Source of the DNA: Actinospineispora spinosispora DSM 44797
Lineage (GTDB): Bacteria > Actinomycetota > Actinomycetes > Mycobacteriales > Pseudonocardiaceae
Assembly (NCBI RefSeq): GCF_000429025.1
Contig: NZ_KE386834.1
Location: 584,891-648,890 of the forward strand
Length of the DNA: 64,000 nucleotides
Direction: 5' to 3'
Shown: positions 42,219 to 50,843 of the stretch, piece after piece
Position numbering within the stretch: position 1 is the first letter of the stretch
Layout of the letters: each line of letters opens with the position of its first letter
The notes under the pieces: generated by a model
Seen by the model: the letters and a program-made list of their open reading frames with translations, nothing else
Told to the model about the DNA's origin: nothing
Databases searched by the model: none
Program-made: the position numbers and the translations under genes

Positions 42219-42893
42219 TCAGCCGAGCTGGTCGGCGAGGTCGGCGAGACCGTCGGCGTGGAGGTCGAACTGATCGGAGCTCGTGGGCGGGTCCCCGACC
42301 GGGCGGGCGACGTAGGCGGTGCGCAAACCCGCCTGCTGTGCCGCGCGCAGGTCCCAGGCGTGCGTGGCGACCATCAGCAGTCGGTCCGGACGCGTCCCGG
42401 ACACCTCGACGGCGAGCTCGTACACCGACGGGTCCGGTTTGTAGGTCCGGACGTCCTGTGCCGACAGCACCTGGTGCCAGCGCAGGCCCGCGTGGGCATC
42501 GAGCCTCAGCAGGGCGGCGCGGCTGGCGTTGGACAGGCTCATCAGGGGAAAGTGCTCGGCGAGACGGGCCAGTCCGGACACGGTGTCCGGCCAGGGCGGC
42601 AGTCGTCGGCCCACCCCGGCCAGCGCGCCCGGGTCGCCGACTCCGGCGGTGTCGGCGACGACCCTGGCGGCTTCGCGGTCGAGACCGTCGCTGTCGAGAT
42701 AAGGGCGCGCGCCGTCGACGATGCGCTGTTGCTCGTTGCCGATGTGACGTTGCCACAGCCGGAGCAGCTCGTCGACGGCGTCGTCGTCGAGCGACGGCAC
42801 GAGGTCACGGATGCCGGCGCGGACGCCGGCGGGTTCGTCGACGAGCGTTCCGAGCACGTCGAACACGAGTGCGTCGATCTCCAGGGTTGGCAT
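42219..42893 (-). CDS. Haloacid dehalogenase, type II (HAD superfamily)
   Basis: 224 aa from ATG 42893. Nucleophile Asp12 in ALVFDVLGTLVDE, SNASRAALLRLDAHAGL in motif II, and QDVRTYKPDPSVYELA with the motif III Lys. It ends with VATHAWDLRAAQQAGLRTAYVAR, the acid motif. It may dehalogenate 2-haloacids or act as a small-molecule phosphatase. The next gene upstream is divergent, separated by 65 nt. Confidence 0.9.
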   Translation of the reverse strand: MPTLEIDALVFDVLGTLVDEPAGVRAGIRDLVPSLDDDAVDELLRLWQRHIGNEQQRIVDGARPYLDSDGLDREAARVVADTAGVGDPGALAGVGRRLPPWPDTVSGLARLAEHFPLMSLSNASRAALLRLDAHAGLRWHQVLSAQDVRTYKPDPSVYELAVEVSGTRPDRLLMVATHAWDLRAAQQAGLRTAYVARPVGDPPTSSDQFDLHADGLADLADQLG

Positions 42894-42958
42894 GTGCACC
42901 TTTGCTGTAAGGGCTAAAGTTGCTTTTAACCGAGAGCGTAGTGAGAGGTCGGTAAGGG

Positions 42959-43564
42959 ATGCAAGTGCCATTGGACGATTACGTCTGGTCGGCGGGTGTC
43001 GCGACCGAACTGGTCAACACCACCGCCGAGGTCTGGCACGGTGACGACCATCTGCCCGATCTCGTCGCGCTCGTCGCGTTCGCCGAGCTCCACGCGCCCG
43101 ACGCCGAGCTGCCCGAGCTGGCCCGCCGTGCCCGAGCCGCGGACCTGCGGGCGGTGTGGGCGCTTCGTGTCACGCTGCGCGACCTTCTCGACCGTCCCGA
43201 GCGCGACAACCTGATCGCGGGCGCGGGAGAGCTGACCTCGGTGGCGTGCGGCGCCACACTCGTAGCGGACCCCGCACACGCGGGCCGTACCCGCTGGGCC
43301 CTGGGGCTGAACTCCGGCGCGACCATCCGGGACGCACTTGCGCTGGTCTGCGGTGTCGGCGTCCTCGGTGTGGTGCACACGCTCGGCGAGCAGCGCTTCC
43401 GGCAGTGCGGCGCGTCCACGTGCCGGGGTGCGTTCATCGACACCACTCGACCCGGCCGGCGCCGGTACTGCATGCCGGGGCTGTGCGGCAATCGCACCAA
43501 CGTCGCCAACCATCGGGCCAGGCGGGCGGCGGCGCGTCAGGCCGGACAGCTCACAGTGAGATGA
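42959..43564 (+). CDS. CGNR zinc-finger protein (ABATE domain)
   Basis: 201 aa. An ABATE-type N-terminal domain (LDDYVWSAGVATELVNTTAEVW) and a C-terminal CGNR zinc finger, FRQCGASTCRGAFIDTTRPGRRRYCMPGLCGNRTNVANHRARR. CGNR proteins are presumed stress-linked transcription regulators. It is divergent from the HAD gene, which may be its target. The 3' end overlaps the FCD regulator gene by 14 nt on the opposite strand. Confidence 0.9.
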   Translation: MQVPLDDYVWSAGVATELVNTTAEVWHGDDHLPDLVALVAFAELHAPDAELPELARRARAADLRAVWALRVTLRDLLDRPERDNLIAGAGELTSVACGATLVADPAHAGRTRWALGLNSGATIRDALALVCGVGVLGVVHTLGEQRFRQCGASTCRGAFIDTTRPGRRRYCMPGLCGNRTNVANHRARRAAARQAGQLTVR

Positions 43565-44246
43565 CGTGGGCCGATGGGATGGTCATCATGGAGATGTCCT
43601 GGGACAGCTCCAGGTAGCCTAGCTCGGCATCACGAACGGCGTCCGCACTGCGCATGCGGCACGCGTCGAGCAATTCCAGATACTGTGTCGACAATGTCTG
43701 CATATCGGTGGGGTAGCGCAGTTTGAGTTCATCGAAACCGATGCGCAGGGATCGCTCCGACTTCAGTTCCAGCTCGCTGATGAGGGTGAACTCGGCCGGC
43801 GAGTTATATGGTTTCACCAGAGCGTAGAAGAAGTCCATGATCGTGCTGTACGTTCCGTCGGCCTGCCAGTCGACGACGGTGAAGCCCTCCGTGACGGCAC
43901 CGACGGCGTCCAGCCCGACCAGCGGAGCCTCGGGGATCGCCGCCACCAGCAAGCCTGGTTGGATCAGTCGTCGAAGCTCGTACACACGGTCGAGCTCACG
44001 TGGGTCCGGCGGGGCTACGACGACTCGGTGCGGCTCGCTGAACGACAGCAGGCCTTCGTTCGTCAATGGCTCGAGTGCGCGCCGTACATTGTGCGGCGCA
44101 ATGTGCAGCTCGTCCGCGATCTGGTTGAGGTCGATACTTTCCCCGGTGCGGAGCCGGCCGGCATTGATTGCCTCGGCGGTCTGGTCGACAAAGCCTCTCA
44201 GTGCGTGCAGCGACTCCAGGGAGTAGAGGCGCGCGGATGCGGACAC
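43551..44246 (-). CDS. GntR-family regulator, FCD type
   Basis: 231 aa from GTG 44246. Winged helix: GRLRTGESIDLNQIADELHIAPHNVRRALEPLTNEGLLSF. The C-terminal effector domain has FCD-like helices with ELRRLIQPGLLVAAIPEA, and the family metal/ligand histidines are poorly conserved. Divergent from the glutamine-synthetase-like operon, with a 15-bp palindrome (44308-44322) between them, so it probably controls that operon and itself. The start is uncertain because the open frame extends to 44447 across the operator; the upstream Val codons checked there are not GTG. Confidence 0.8.
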   Translation of the reverse strand: MSASARLYSLESLHALRGFVDQTAEAINAGRLRTGESIDLNQIADELHIAPHNVRRALEPLTNEGLLSFSEPHRVVVAPPDPRELDRVYELRRLIQPGLLVAAIPEAPLVGLDAVGAVTEGFTVVDWQADGTYSTIMDFFYALVKPYNSPAEFTLISELELKSERSLRIGFDELKLRYPTDMQTLSTQYLELLDACRMRSADAVRDAELGYLELSQDISMMTIPSAHVISL

Positions 44247-44307
44247 GTCGGTGACTTTACCGGTGATATTCAGTAGAGCGAAAGCCGTCGACCGGGATAC
44301 GATATAG

Positions 44308-44322
44308 CAATTGTGACAATTG
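44308..44322. promoter_or_regulatory. Palindromic operator upstream of the gamma-glutamylation operon
   Basis: CAATTGTGACAATTG is a perfect palindrome with 7-bp arms around a central G. It stands out as AT-rich in a GC-rich region and lies between the divergent FCD regulator and the glutamine-synthetase-like gene. It fits a dimeric GntR-type regulator. Confidence 0.65.
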
Positions 44323-44512
44323 TTGATACTGAGGTTTGTTCTCGGCGTACGCAAATCAAAGGACCAGGTGAGGTCCTCTGGGTGGGCGTCTGCTTCGGTC
44401 CGAGGCTCGCTCCATGGCATTGACATCGCGGTAGAGGTCTGTCTCAATACGCTTGAGGTTCAAAATCAGACCTTTAGCGGTGGCGCAGTGTCGCGCCCAG
44501 AGGGAGACAGCC

Positions 44513-45877
44513 ATGGCGAAGGCCGAAGGTCCGCTGAGTCCGACCGACCTCCACGAGCTGGTGGCGGACGGCACCGTCGACACCGTGCTGGTCGCGATCA
44601 CCGACATGCAGGGCCGCCTGCAGGGCAAGCGCTGTACCGCGCGGTTCTTCCTCGACGAGGTCGTGCCGAACGCCACCGAGGGCTGCAGCTACCTGCTGGG
44701 CGTGGACGTCGAGATGGTCAACCCGCCGGGCTACGAAATCAGCTCGTGGGAGCGCGGCCACGGTGACTTCGTGCTGCGGCCCGATCTCGGCACGCTGCGG
44801 CTCGTGCCTTGGCACCCGGGCACCGCGATGGTCCTCGCCGACGTCGAATGGCACGACGGCACGCCGGTCGACCAGTCGCCCCGCCAGATCCTGCGCAACC
44901 AGCTCGACCGGCTCGCGGCGCACGGCCTGACCGCGTTCGCCGCCACCGAGCTGGAGTTCATCCTGCTCGACAACAGCTACGAGGACGCGTGGCGCCGCGG
45001 CTACCGAGACCTGACCCCGGCCAACCAGTACAACATCGACTACTCGGTGCTCGGCACGTCACGGGTCGAGCCGCTGCTTCGCCGGATCCGCAACGAGATG
45101 ACCGGCGCGGGCATGTACATCGAGTCGGCGAAGGGCGAGTGCAACCTCGGCCAGCACGAGATCACCGTCCGCTACGCCGACGCGCTTGCCGCGTGCGACA
45201 ACCACGTGATCTACAAGAACGGCACCAAGGAGATCGCCGCCCAGGAGGGCCGCAGCATCACCTACATGGCGAAGTACGACGAGCGCGAGGGCAACTCCTG
45301 CCACGTGCACGTGAGCCTTCGCTCCGAGGACGGCGACGCGGTGCTCACCGGCGACGGCGACCACGGGTTCTCACCGTTGATGGAGCACTTCCTCGCCGGT
45401 CAGCTGGCCTGCCTGCGCGAGCTCACCTACTTCCACGCGCAGAACATCAACTCCTACAAGCGGTTCGTCCCCGGTAGCTTCGCCCCCACCGCGATCGGCT
45501 GGGGCATGGACAACCGCACGTGCGCGCTGCGCGTCGTGGGCCACGGCGACGGACTGCGGGTGGAGAACCGCGCGCCGGGTGGTGACGCCAACCCGTACCT
45601 GGCGGTGGCCGCGCTGCTCGCCGCCGGCCTGCACGGGATCGAGCAGGAGCTTCCGCTGGAGCCCGCGATCACCGGCAACGCCTACGCGTCGGACAAGCCG
45701 ACCCTCCCGACCACGCTCGCGGAGGCGGCGACACTGCTCGACCGGAGCACGATCGCCCGCCACGCGTTCGGTGACGCCGTGATCGACCACTACCTGAACG
45801 CCGCGACCGTCGAGCTGACGTCGTTCAACGCGGCGGTCACCGACTGGGAGCGGGTACGTGGGTTCGAACGGCTGTAG
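44513..45877 (+). CDS. Glutamine-synthetase-family gamma-glutamyl-amine ligase
   Basis: 454 aa from ATG 44513, preceded by AGGGAGA. The GS catalytic fold is evident: FAATELEFILLDNS, ESAKGECNLGQHEITVRYADALAACDNHVIYKNGTKEIA, GNSCHVHVSL, GSFAPTAIGWGMDNRTCALRV and ENRAPGGDANPYLAVAALLAAG. It lacks the adenylylation-site region of GlnA and resembles the PuuA/GlnA3/GlnA4 branch that glutamylates polyamines or ethanolamine. Neighbours (PuuD-like hydrolase, aldehyde dehydrogenase, SDR) support a gamma-glutamylated catabolic pathway. It overlaps the next gene by 20 nt. Confidence 0.9.
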   Translation: MAKAEGPLSPTDLHELVADGTVDTVLVAITDMQGRLQGKRCTARFFLDEVVPNATEGCSYLLGVDVEMVNPPGYEISSWERGHGDFVLRPDLGTLRLVPWHPGTAMVLADVEWHDGTPVDQSPRQILRNQLDRLAAHGLTAFAATELEFILLDNSYEDAWRRGYRDLTPANQYNIDYSVLGTSRVEPLLRRIRNEMTGAGMYIESAKGECNLGQHEITVRYADALAACDNHVIYKNGTKEIAAQEGRSITYMAKYDEREGNSCHVHVSLRSEDGDAVLTGDGDHGFSPLMEHFLAGQLACLRELTYFHAQNINSYKRFVPGSFAPTAIGWGMDNRTCALRVVGHGDGLRVENRAPGGDANPYLAVAALLAAGLHGIEQELPLEPAITGNAYASDKPTLPTTLAEAATLLDRSTIARHAFGDAVIDHYLNAATVELTSFNAAVTDWERVRGFERL

Positions 45878-46598
45878 TGCGCGCATCGGCATCACCACGT
45901 ACTGCGAGCGGGCGAGCTGGGGGGTGTGGAGCACCGAGGCGGCGCTGCTGCCCACGACCTACCTGAACGCCGTGGTCGCGGCCGGTGGGGCGCCGATCCT
46001 GCTCCCGCCCGTGCTCGACCCGGAGGTCGCGGCGTCGACGGTGGACGCGGTGGTGCTGGCGGGCGGAGCGGACATCGACCCCGTGCACTACCGGCAGCGG
46101 CCGCATCCCCGGACCGGTCGCCCGCAGGCGCGGCGGGACGGCTTCGAGATCGAGCTGCTGCGTGCCGCCGGTGAGCGCGGCCTCCCGGTGCTCGGCGTCT
46201 GCCGGGGCCTGGAGGTACTGACCGTCGCCCGTGGCGGGACGCTGCGCCAGCACCTCCCGGACCTGCTCGGACACGCGCGCCACCAGCCCGCGCCGGCGAC
46301 GTTCGGCACGACCCGCGTACGGACGGCCCCGGCCACCCGCACCGCGGCGATCCTGGGTGAGACGACCGAGGTGCGCTGTTACCACCACCAGGGCGTCGAC
46401 ACCCTGGGCGAGGGAATGGTCGCCACCGCGTGGGCACCCGACGGCGCCGTCGAGGCGGCCGAGCTGACCGGTGACCGGTTCGTGCTCGGCGTGCAATGGC
46501 ACCCCGAAGAAGACCACGGCGACATCCGGTTGTTCGAGGCGCTGGTCGAGGCGGCTCGTGAACGACGCACGAGGGGAGAACGACATGACCAGCATTGA
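45858..46598 (+). CDS. Class I glutamine amidotransferase, gamma-glutamyl hydrolase (PuuD-like)
   Basis: 246 aa. Catalytic triad: Cys115 in LPVLGVCRGLEVL, His215 and Glu217 in GVQWHPEED. AGGADIDPVHY at 68-78 is the usual PuuD block. It would release glutamate from the oxidised gamma-glutamyl intermediate, the last step of the pathway. GTG 45858 lies inside the end of the ligase gene, and its own end overlaps the aldehyde dehydrogenase start by 14 nt, so the genes are tightly coupled. Confidence 0.9.
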   Translation: MGSNGCSARIGITTYCERASWGVWSTEAALLPTTYLNAVVAAGGAPILLPPVLDPEVAASTVDAVVLAGGADIDPVHYRQRPHPRTGRPQARRDGFEIELLRAAGERGLPVLGVCRGLEVLTVARGGTLRQHLPDLLGHARHQPAPATFGTTRVRTAPATRTAAILGETTEVRCYHHQGVDTLGEGMVATAWAPDGAVEAAELTGDRFVLGVQWHPEEDHGDIRLFEALVEAARERRTRGERHDQH

Positions 46599-47948
46599 GG
46601 TCGTCAACCCGGCCACCGAGCAGCCGATCCGCTCGGTCGAGCTGGCCACGGTCGAGCAGACCGACGAGGCGGTCGAGCGTGCGCGACAGGCGCTCGCCGG
46701 GTGGCGGGCGGTGGCGCCGGGGACCGGGCCCGGCTGCTGCGCCGTTTCGCCGACGCCGTCGACGCGGACCTGGAGAACCTGGCGCGGCTGGAGGTGGCCA
46801 ACGCCGGCCACACGATCGGCAACGCCCGCTGGGAGGCGGGCAACGTCCGGGACGTGCTGAACTACTACGCGGCGACCCCGGAGCGGCTCGCCGGGGCACA
46901 GATCCCGGTGGCCGGTGGCGTGGACATCACCTTCCACGAGCCGATCGGTGTCGTGGGCGTGATCGCCCCGTGGAACTTCCCGATGCCGATCGCGTCGTGG
47001 GGCGTCGCCCCGGCGCTGGCGACCGGCAACACCGTGGTGCTCAAACCGGCTGAGCTGACCCCGTTGACCGCGCTACGACTGGCCGAGCTGGCCCTCGACG
47101 CCGGCATCCCGGAGGGCGTGTTCACCGTGTTGCCCGGTGCCGGCCCGGTGGTCGGGCAGCGGCTCGTGGACCACCCGGGCGTCGGCAAGATCGTGTTCAC
47201 CGGATCGACCCGGGTCGGGAAGAAGATCATGGCCGACTGCGCGGCCGGGGTGAAGCGGCTGACGCTGGAGCTCGGCGGCAAGAACGCCAACATCGTGTTC
47301 GCCGACGCGGACCTGGAGAAGGCGGCGGCCGCCGCGCCGGGTGGAGCGTTCGACAACGCGGGCCAGGACTGCTGCTCCCGGTCGAGGGTCCTGGTGCAGC
47401 GCGAGGTCTACGACCGGTTCCTGGAGCTGCTGGAGCCCGCGGTGACGTCCTTCCGGGTCGGCGACCCGGCAGAGGAGGGCGTCCAGATGGGCCCGCTGAT
47501 CTCGGCCGCGCACCGGGACGCCGTGGCCGGCTACGTGCCCGACGGTGCACCGGTGGCGTTCCGGGGTGAGACCCCCGACGGCCCCGGCTTCTGGTACCCG
47601 CCGACCGTGCTCGCACCGGTCGACCCGGGTGAGCGCGCGGCCACCGAGGAGATCTTCGGGCCGGTCATCACGGTGGTGCCCTTCACCGACGAGGCCGACG
47701 CGATCCGGCTGGCCAACGACACCAGCTACGGGCTGTCCGCATCGATCTGGACGCGGGACCTGGGATGCGCACTGCGGGTCAGCAGAGCGGTCGAGGCGGG
47801 CAACCTCTCGGTGAACTCGCACTCGTCGGTCCGCTACTGGACCCCGTTCGGCGGCGTCAAACAGTCCGGGCTCGGCCGCGAGCTCGGACCGGACGCGGTC
47901 ACCGCCTTCACCGAGACCAAGAACCTGTTCATCGCAACGGAGGACTGA
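46585..47948 (+). pseudogene. Aldehyde dehydrogenase with a single-base frameshift (PuuC-like)
   Basis: The N terminus (MTSIEVVNPATEQPIRSVELATVEQTDEAV...AGWRAVAPG) runs in one frame from ATG 46585. The continuation (DRARLLRRFADAVDADLENL...) is in another frame, open to the TGA at 47946-47948. One G appears to be missing in the GGGG run at 46719-46722; restoring it gives a continuous protein of about 454 aa. The body is intact: PWNFPMPIASWGVAPALATGNTVVLKPAEL, FTGSTRVGKKI, LELGGKNANIVFADADLEKA, GQDCCSRSRVLVQ with the catalytic Cys, EEIFGPVITVVPF and PFGGVKQSGLGRELG. It would oxidise a gamma-glutamyl aminoaldehyde. Either a sequence error or a real inactivating deletion; the rest has not decayed. 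Confidence 0.85.
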
Positions 47949-47951
47949 GAA

Positions 47952-48716
47952 ATGAGCACCAGACTGGACGGCCGCGTCGCGGTCATCACCGGCGGCGGCA
48001 GCGGCATCGGGCTCGCCTCGGCGCGGCGGCTGGCGAGCGAAGGCGCCAAGGTCGTGATCGCCGACCTCGACGAGGCGGCAGGCAAGGCCGCCGCGAACGA
48101 GGTGTCCGGGGAGTTCGTCGGTCTCGACGTGACCGACGCCGACGCGGTGCGCGACCTGTTCGACTCGGTCAAGGCCGACCTCGGTTCGGTCGACATCGCG
48201 TTCAACAACGCCGGCATCTCCCCGCCGGAGGACGACTCGATCCTCGACACCGACCTCGACGCCTGGCAGCGGGTACAGCAGGTCAACCTCACCTCGGTCT
48301 ACCTGTGCTGCAAGTACGCCATCCCGCACATGCGCGAGCAGGGCCGGGGTTCGATCATCAACACCGCGTCGTTCGTCGCGGTCATGGGCGCCGCCACCTC
48401 CCAGATCTCCTACACCGCGTCCAAGGGCGGCGTGCTGGCCCTGAGCCGTGAGCTGGGCGTGCAGTTCGCCCGCGACGGCGTGCGGGTGAACGCGCTGTGC
48501 CCCGGCCCGGTGAACACCCCGCTGCTGAAGGAACTGTTCGCCAAGGACCAGGAGAAGGCGCAGCGGCGGCTGGTGCACGTACCGGTCGGCAGGTTCGCCG
48601 AGCCGGAGGAGATCGCGGCGTCGGTCGCGTTCCTGGCCAGCGACGACGCGTCGTTCATCACCGCGTCGACGTTCCTGGTGGACGGCGGTATCTCGGCGGC
48701 CTATGTGACACCCTGA
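47952..48716 (+). CDS. SDR-family oxidoreductase in the gamma-glutamyl operon
   Basis: 254 aa. TGGGSGIGLASARRLASEGAK, IAFNNAGISPPEDDS, INTASFVAVMGAATSQISYTASKGG with the catalytic Ser/Tyr/Lys, CPGPVNTPLL, and FITASTFLVDGG. It starts 3 nt after the aldehyde dehydrogenase. In this setting it is a good candidate for oxidising a gamma-glutamyl amino alcohol to the aldehyde, because no flavin amine oxidase is encoded with the operon. This role is inference. Confidence 0.88.
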   Translation: MSTRLDGRVAVITGGGSGIGLASARRLASEGAKVVIADLDEAAGKAAANEVSGEFVGLDVTDADAVRDLFDSVKADLGSVDIAFNNAGISPPEDDSILDTDLDAWQRVQQVNLTSVYLCCKYAIPHMREQGRGSIINTASFVAVMGAATSQISYTASKGGVLALSRELGVQFARDGVRVNALCPGPVNTPLLKELFAKDQEKAQRRLVHVPVGRFAEPEEIAASVAFLASDDASFITASTFLVDGGISAAYVTP

Positions 48717-48720
48717 GCGG

Positions 48721-49455
48721 GTGGTCGGGGAAGAACAGTCGGGCGCGGCGGAACATGCCCTGCTGCGCCCGGTGCGCGAGGGCAACGCGTTCGAGGAGAC
48801 CGTCGAGCGGCTCCTGCAGTTCGTCCGTCTCGGCGTCGTCGGGACCGGTGATCGGCTCCCCGCTGAGCGGGAGCTCGCCGTGCGGCTGCGGGTCAGCCGG
48901 GTCACCCTGCGTGAGGCCATCCGGGCGCTGACCGACTCCGGTTACGTCGAGTCCAGACGCGGCCGGTACGGCGGCACGTTCGTCGCGCAGTCGTTACCCG
49001 CGGCGCCGGGAGCGGACCTCGAGGCGCTCGTCCAGCGCATGGGCAAGGGGCTGGAGGACACCTTGACCATGCGGCAGGTACTGGAAGCCGGAGCGGCGGA
49101 GGCCGCCGCGGCCCGGACGCTCACCCGGGAGCAGCGACGACATCTCAGCGACCAGCTCGCCGAGACCTCCACCGCGAGCCTGGCCGAGTACCGGCGCCGG
49201 GACTCCCGGCTGCACCTGGCGATCAGCGAGATCACCGAGTCGCCCTCGCTGATCGCCGGGGTCGCCGACGCGCGCAGCCGCGTCAACGAGCTCCTCGACG
49301 CCATCCCGCTACTGCCCGCGAACATCGAGCATTCGAACGAACAGCACCGGATGATCGTCGACCGGATTCTCGCCGGCGACCCGCACGGCGCCCGGGAGGC
49401 GATGGCGGAGCACCTCGCCGGCACCGCGGCGCTCCTGCGTGGATTCCTGGCCTAG
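48721..49455 (+). CDS. FadR-type GntR regulator (FCD domain)
   Basis: 244 aa. Winged helix LGVVGTGDRLPAERELAVRLRVSRVTLREAIRALTDSGYVESRRGRYGGTFV, then the FCD helices LEDTLTMRQVLEAGAAEAAAARTLT and HLAISEITESPSLIAGVADARSRVNELLDAIP with NEQHRMIVDRILAGDPHGAREAMAEHLAGT, including the conserved metal-binding His residues. It starts 4 nt after the SDR as the last gene of the catabolic operon, so the operon is flanked by two regulators. GTG 48721. Confidence 0.92.
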   Translation: MVGEEQSGAAEHALLRPVREGNAFEETVERLLQFVRLGVVGTGDRLPAERELAVRLRVSRVTLREAIRALTDSGYVESRRGRYGGTFVAQSLPAAPGADLEALVQRMGKGLEDTLTMRQVLEAGAAEAAAARTLTREQRRHLSDQLAETSTASLAEYRRRDSRLHLAISEITESPSLIAGVADARSRVNELLDAIPLLPANIEHSNEQHRMIVDRILAGDPHGAREAMAEHLAGTAALLRGFLA

Positions 49456-49644
49456 CTACTCGCCCATCGCCTCCGCGACCTCCCGCGACAGCAGCTGGTC
49501 GCCGCCGCCGATGCGCTTCCACTGGCCACCGCAGTCACACAGCCAGTAACCGTCCGATTCAGGTCGTGGAGCTGGGCCGGACACCCACACCGTGGGCTGG
49601 TGGCAGGACGGACAGGACGGAACGGAAGCGGTGTATCGAGGCAC
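49456..49644 (-). CDS. Small zinc-ribbon-like protein
   Basis: 62 aa from GTG 49644. Two metal-binding knuckles: CPSC at 11-14 and CDC at 36-38 (WLCDCGGQWKRI). The upstream part of the open frame (to 49797) has no protein-like character. The stop abuts the end of the convergent FadR-type gene. A zinc-binding role is inference from the cysteine pattern. Confidence 0.6.
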   Translation of the reverse strand: MPRYTASVPSCPSCHQPTVWVSGPAPRPESDGYWLCDCGGQWKRIGGGDQLLSREVAEAMGE

Positions 49645-49820
49645 GGGGTGTGACGCTAGAGGCGAGGACCGACAGTTCGCCGGGCCGCACCGTGACGACT
49701 CGCTCGGCCGGGTGGATGTCGTACCGGGCCGGGTGTCGCTCGTTCGCGCGCCCCGGATGAGTCCGGGGAGTCTCATACTGACATCGCGCGCCGGCACCGG
49801 TATCGGCCAGACTGATCCAC

Positions 49821-50243
49821 ATGCCGATTCCCATCACCGGGTTCTCCCACGTCCGGATCACGGTCACCGACATCGCGCGCTCGCGGCGCTTCTACGACGA
49901 CGTGCTCGGTCTTCCGGTCGCGTCCGACCTGCCCCCCGACGCCGACCAGAAGACCCGCGACGAGCTGTGGTGGCTGTTCGGCGGGGTGGTCTACCAGGTA
50001 CCGGGCGGGTTCTTCGGGCTGCGGCCGGTCGCGCCGGCCGGCGACACGTTCAGCGAGGACCGCGCCGGGCTGGACCACGTCAGCTTCGCCGTGCCGAGCC
50101 GGGCCGACCTCGACGCCGCGGTCGCGCGGCTCGAGGAGCTCGGCGTCGCCCATGACGGGGTGAAGGACATCGGCATCGGATGCCTGCTGGAGTTCCGCGA
50201 CCCCGACGGCATCGCACTGGAGCTCTGGGCCGACGCCGCCTAG
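49821..50243 (+). CDS. VOC-family (glyoxalase/bleomycin-resistance fold) protein
   Basis: 140 aa with two beta-alpha-beta-beta-beta units: FSHVRITVTDIARSRRFYDDVLGL and LDHVSFAVPSRADLDAAVARLEELG, ending LLEFRDPDGIALELWADA with the metal-site Glu. Metal ligands H in FSHV and LDHV fit the family. Substrate unknown. It overlaps the 3' end of the TetR gene by 4 nt. Confidence 0.9.
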   Translation: MPIPITGFSHVRITVTDIARSRRFYDDVLGLPVASDLPPDADQKTRDELWWLFGGVVYQVPGGFFGLRPVAPAGDTFSEDRAGLDHVSFAVPSRADLDAAVARLEELGVAHDGVKDIGIGCLLEFRDPDGIALELWADAA

Positions 50244-50836
50244 GACCGGAGTACGGAGTTGATCGCGGCGGCGTAGGACGCGGTGTCCTCGGGCCCGAGC
50301 AGCAGGCGCTGCACGAGGAACCCGGGGATCAGGGCGAACAGCGGACGCGCCGCCGCGTCGGCGTCGATGTCGGCCGAGACGGTCCCTGCCGACTGGTGCC
50401 GGCGGACCAGCTCGGCCAGGCTCGTCCGGATCCGGGCGTACAGATCGGCGACGAGCTCCCGCACATCGGTGTTCTGCAGCGCCTCTGTCCAGACGTGCGC
50501 GGCGAGCGCGGACAGGTCCTGGTCGTCGTGGCTGACCCGGGCGAGCGTCGCGTCGATGATCCGGCCGATCGCGTCGCCCAGCGGGGGCAGCGGTTCGAGC
50601 GCGGCGGTCTCGTCGACGGCGTCGGCGATGCCCTGCACGGTGTCGCGCACGACCGCGAGCACGAGCTCGTCCTTGCTCCGGAACCACCGGTAGACGACGC
50701 TGGGCGACAGGCCCGCGGTGTCGATGACGTCGTCCATCGTGGTGGCGTGGAACCCGCCGAGTGCAAAACATCGGCGCGCCGCGTCCAGAATCTCCCGGCG
50801 TCGTCGCTGGATGTACTGCTCGGTCACTCGCGGCAC
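50240..50836 (-). CDS. TetR-family regulator of the ABC exporter operon
   Basis: 198 aa. DNA-binding domain: RRREILDAARRCFALGGFHATTMDDVIDTAGLSPSVVYRWFRSKDELVLAVV. It lies 7 nt downstream of the permease-adaptor gene and is the third gene of the minus-strand operon, so it probably responds to an exported compound and represses the operon through the dyads at 53014-53041. Confidence 0.92.
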   Translation of the reverse strand: MPRVTEQYIQRRRREILDAARRCFALGGFHATTMDDVIDTAGLSPSVVYRWFRSKDELVLAVVRDTVQGIADAVDETAALEPLPPLGDAIGRIIDATLARVSHDDQDLSALAAHVWTEALQNTDVRELVADLYARIRTSLAELVRRHQSAGTVSADIDADAAARPLFALIPGFLVQRLLLGPEDTASYAAAINSVLRS

Positions 50837-50843
50837 GGCTCAC

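Noticed and set aside
46471..46584. Upstream extension of the aldehyde dehydrogenase frame
   Set aside because: It overlaps the PuuD-like gene in another frame. The ALDH-like sequence begins only at ATG 46585.
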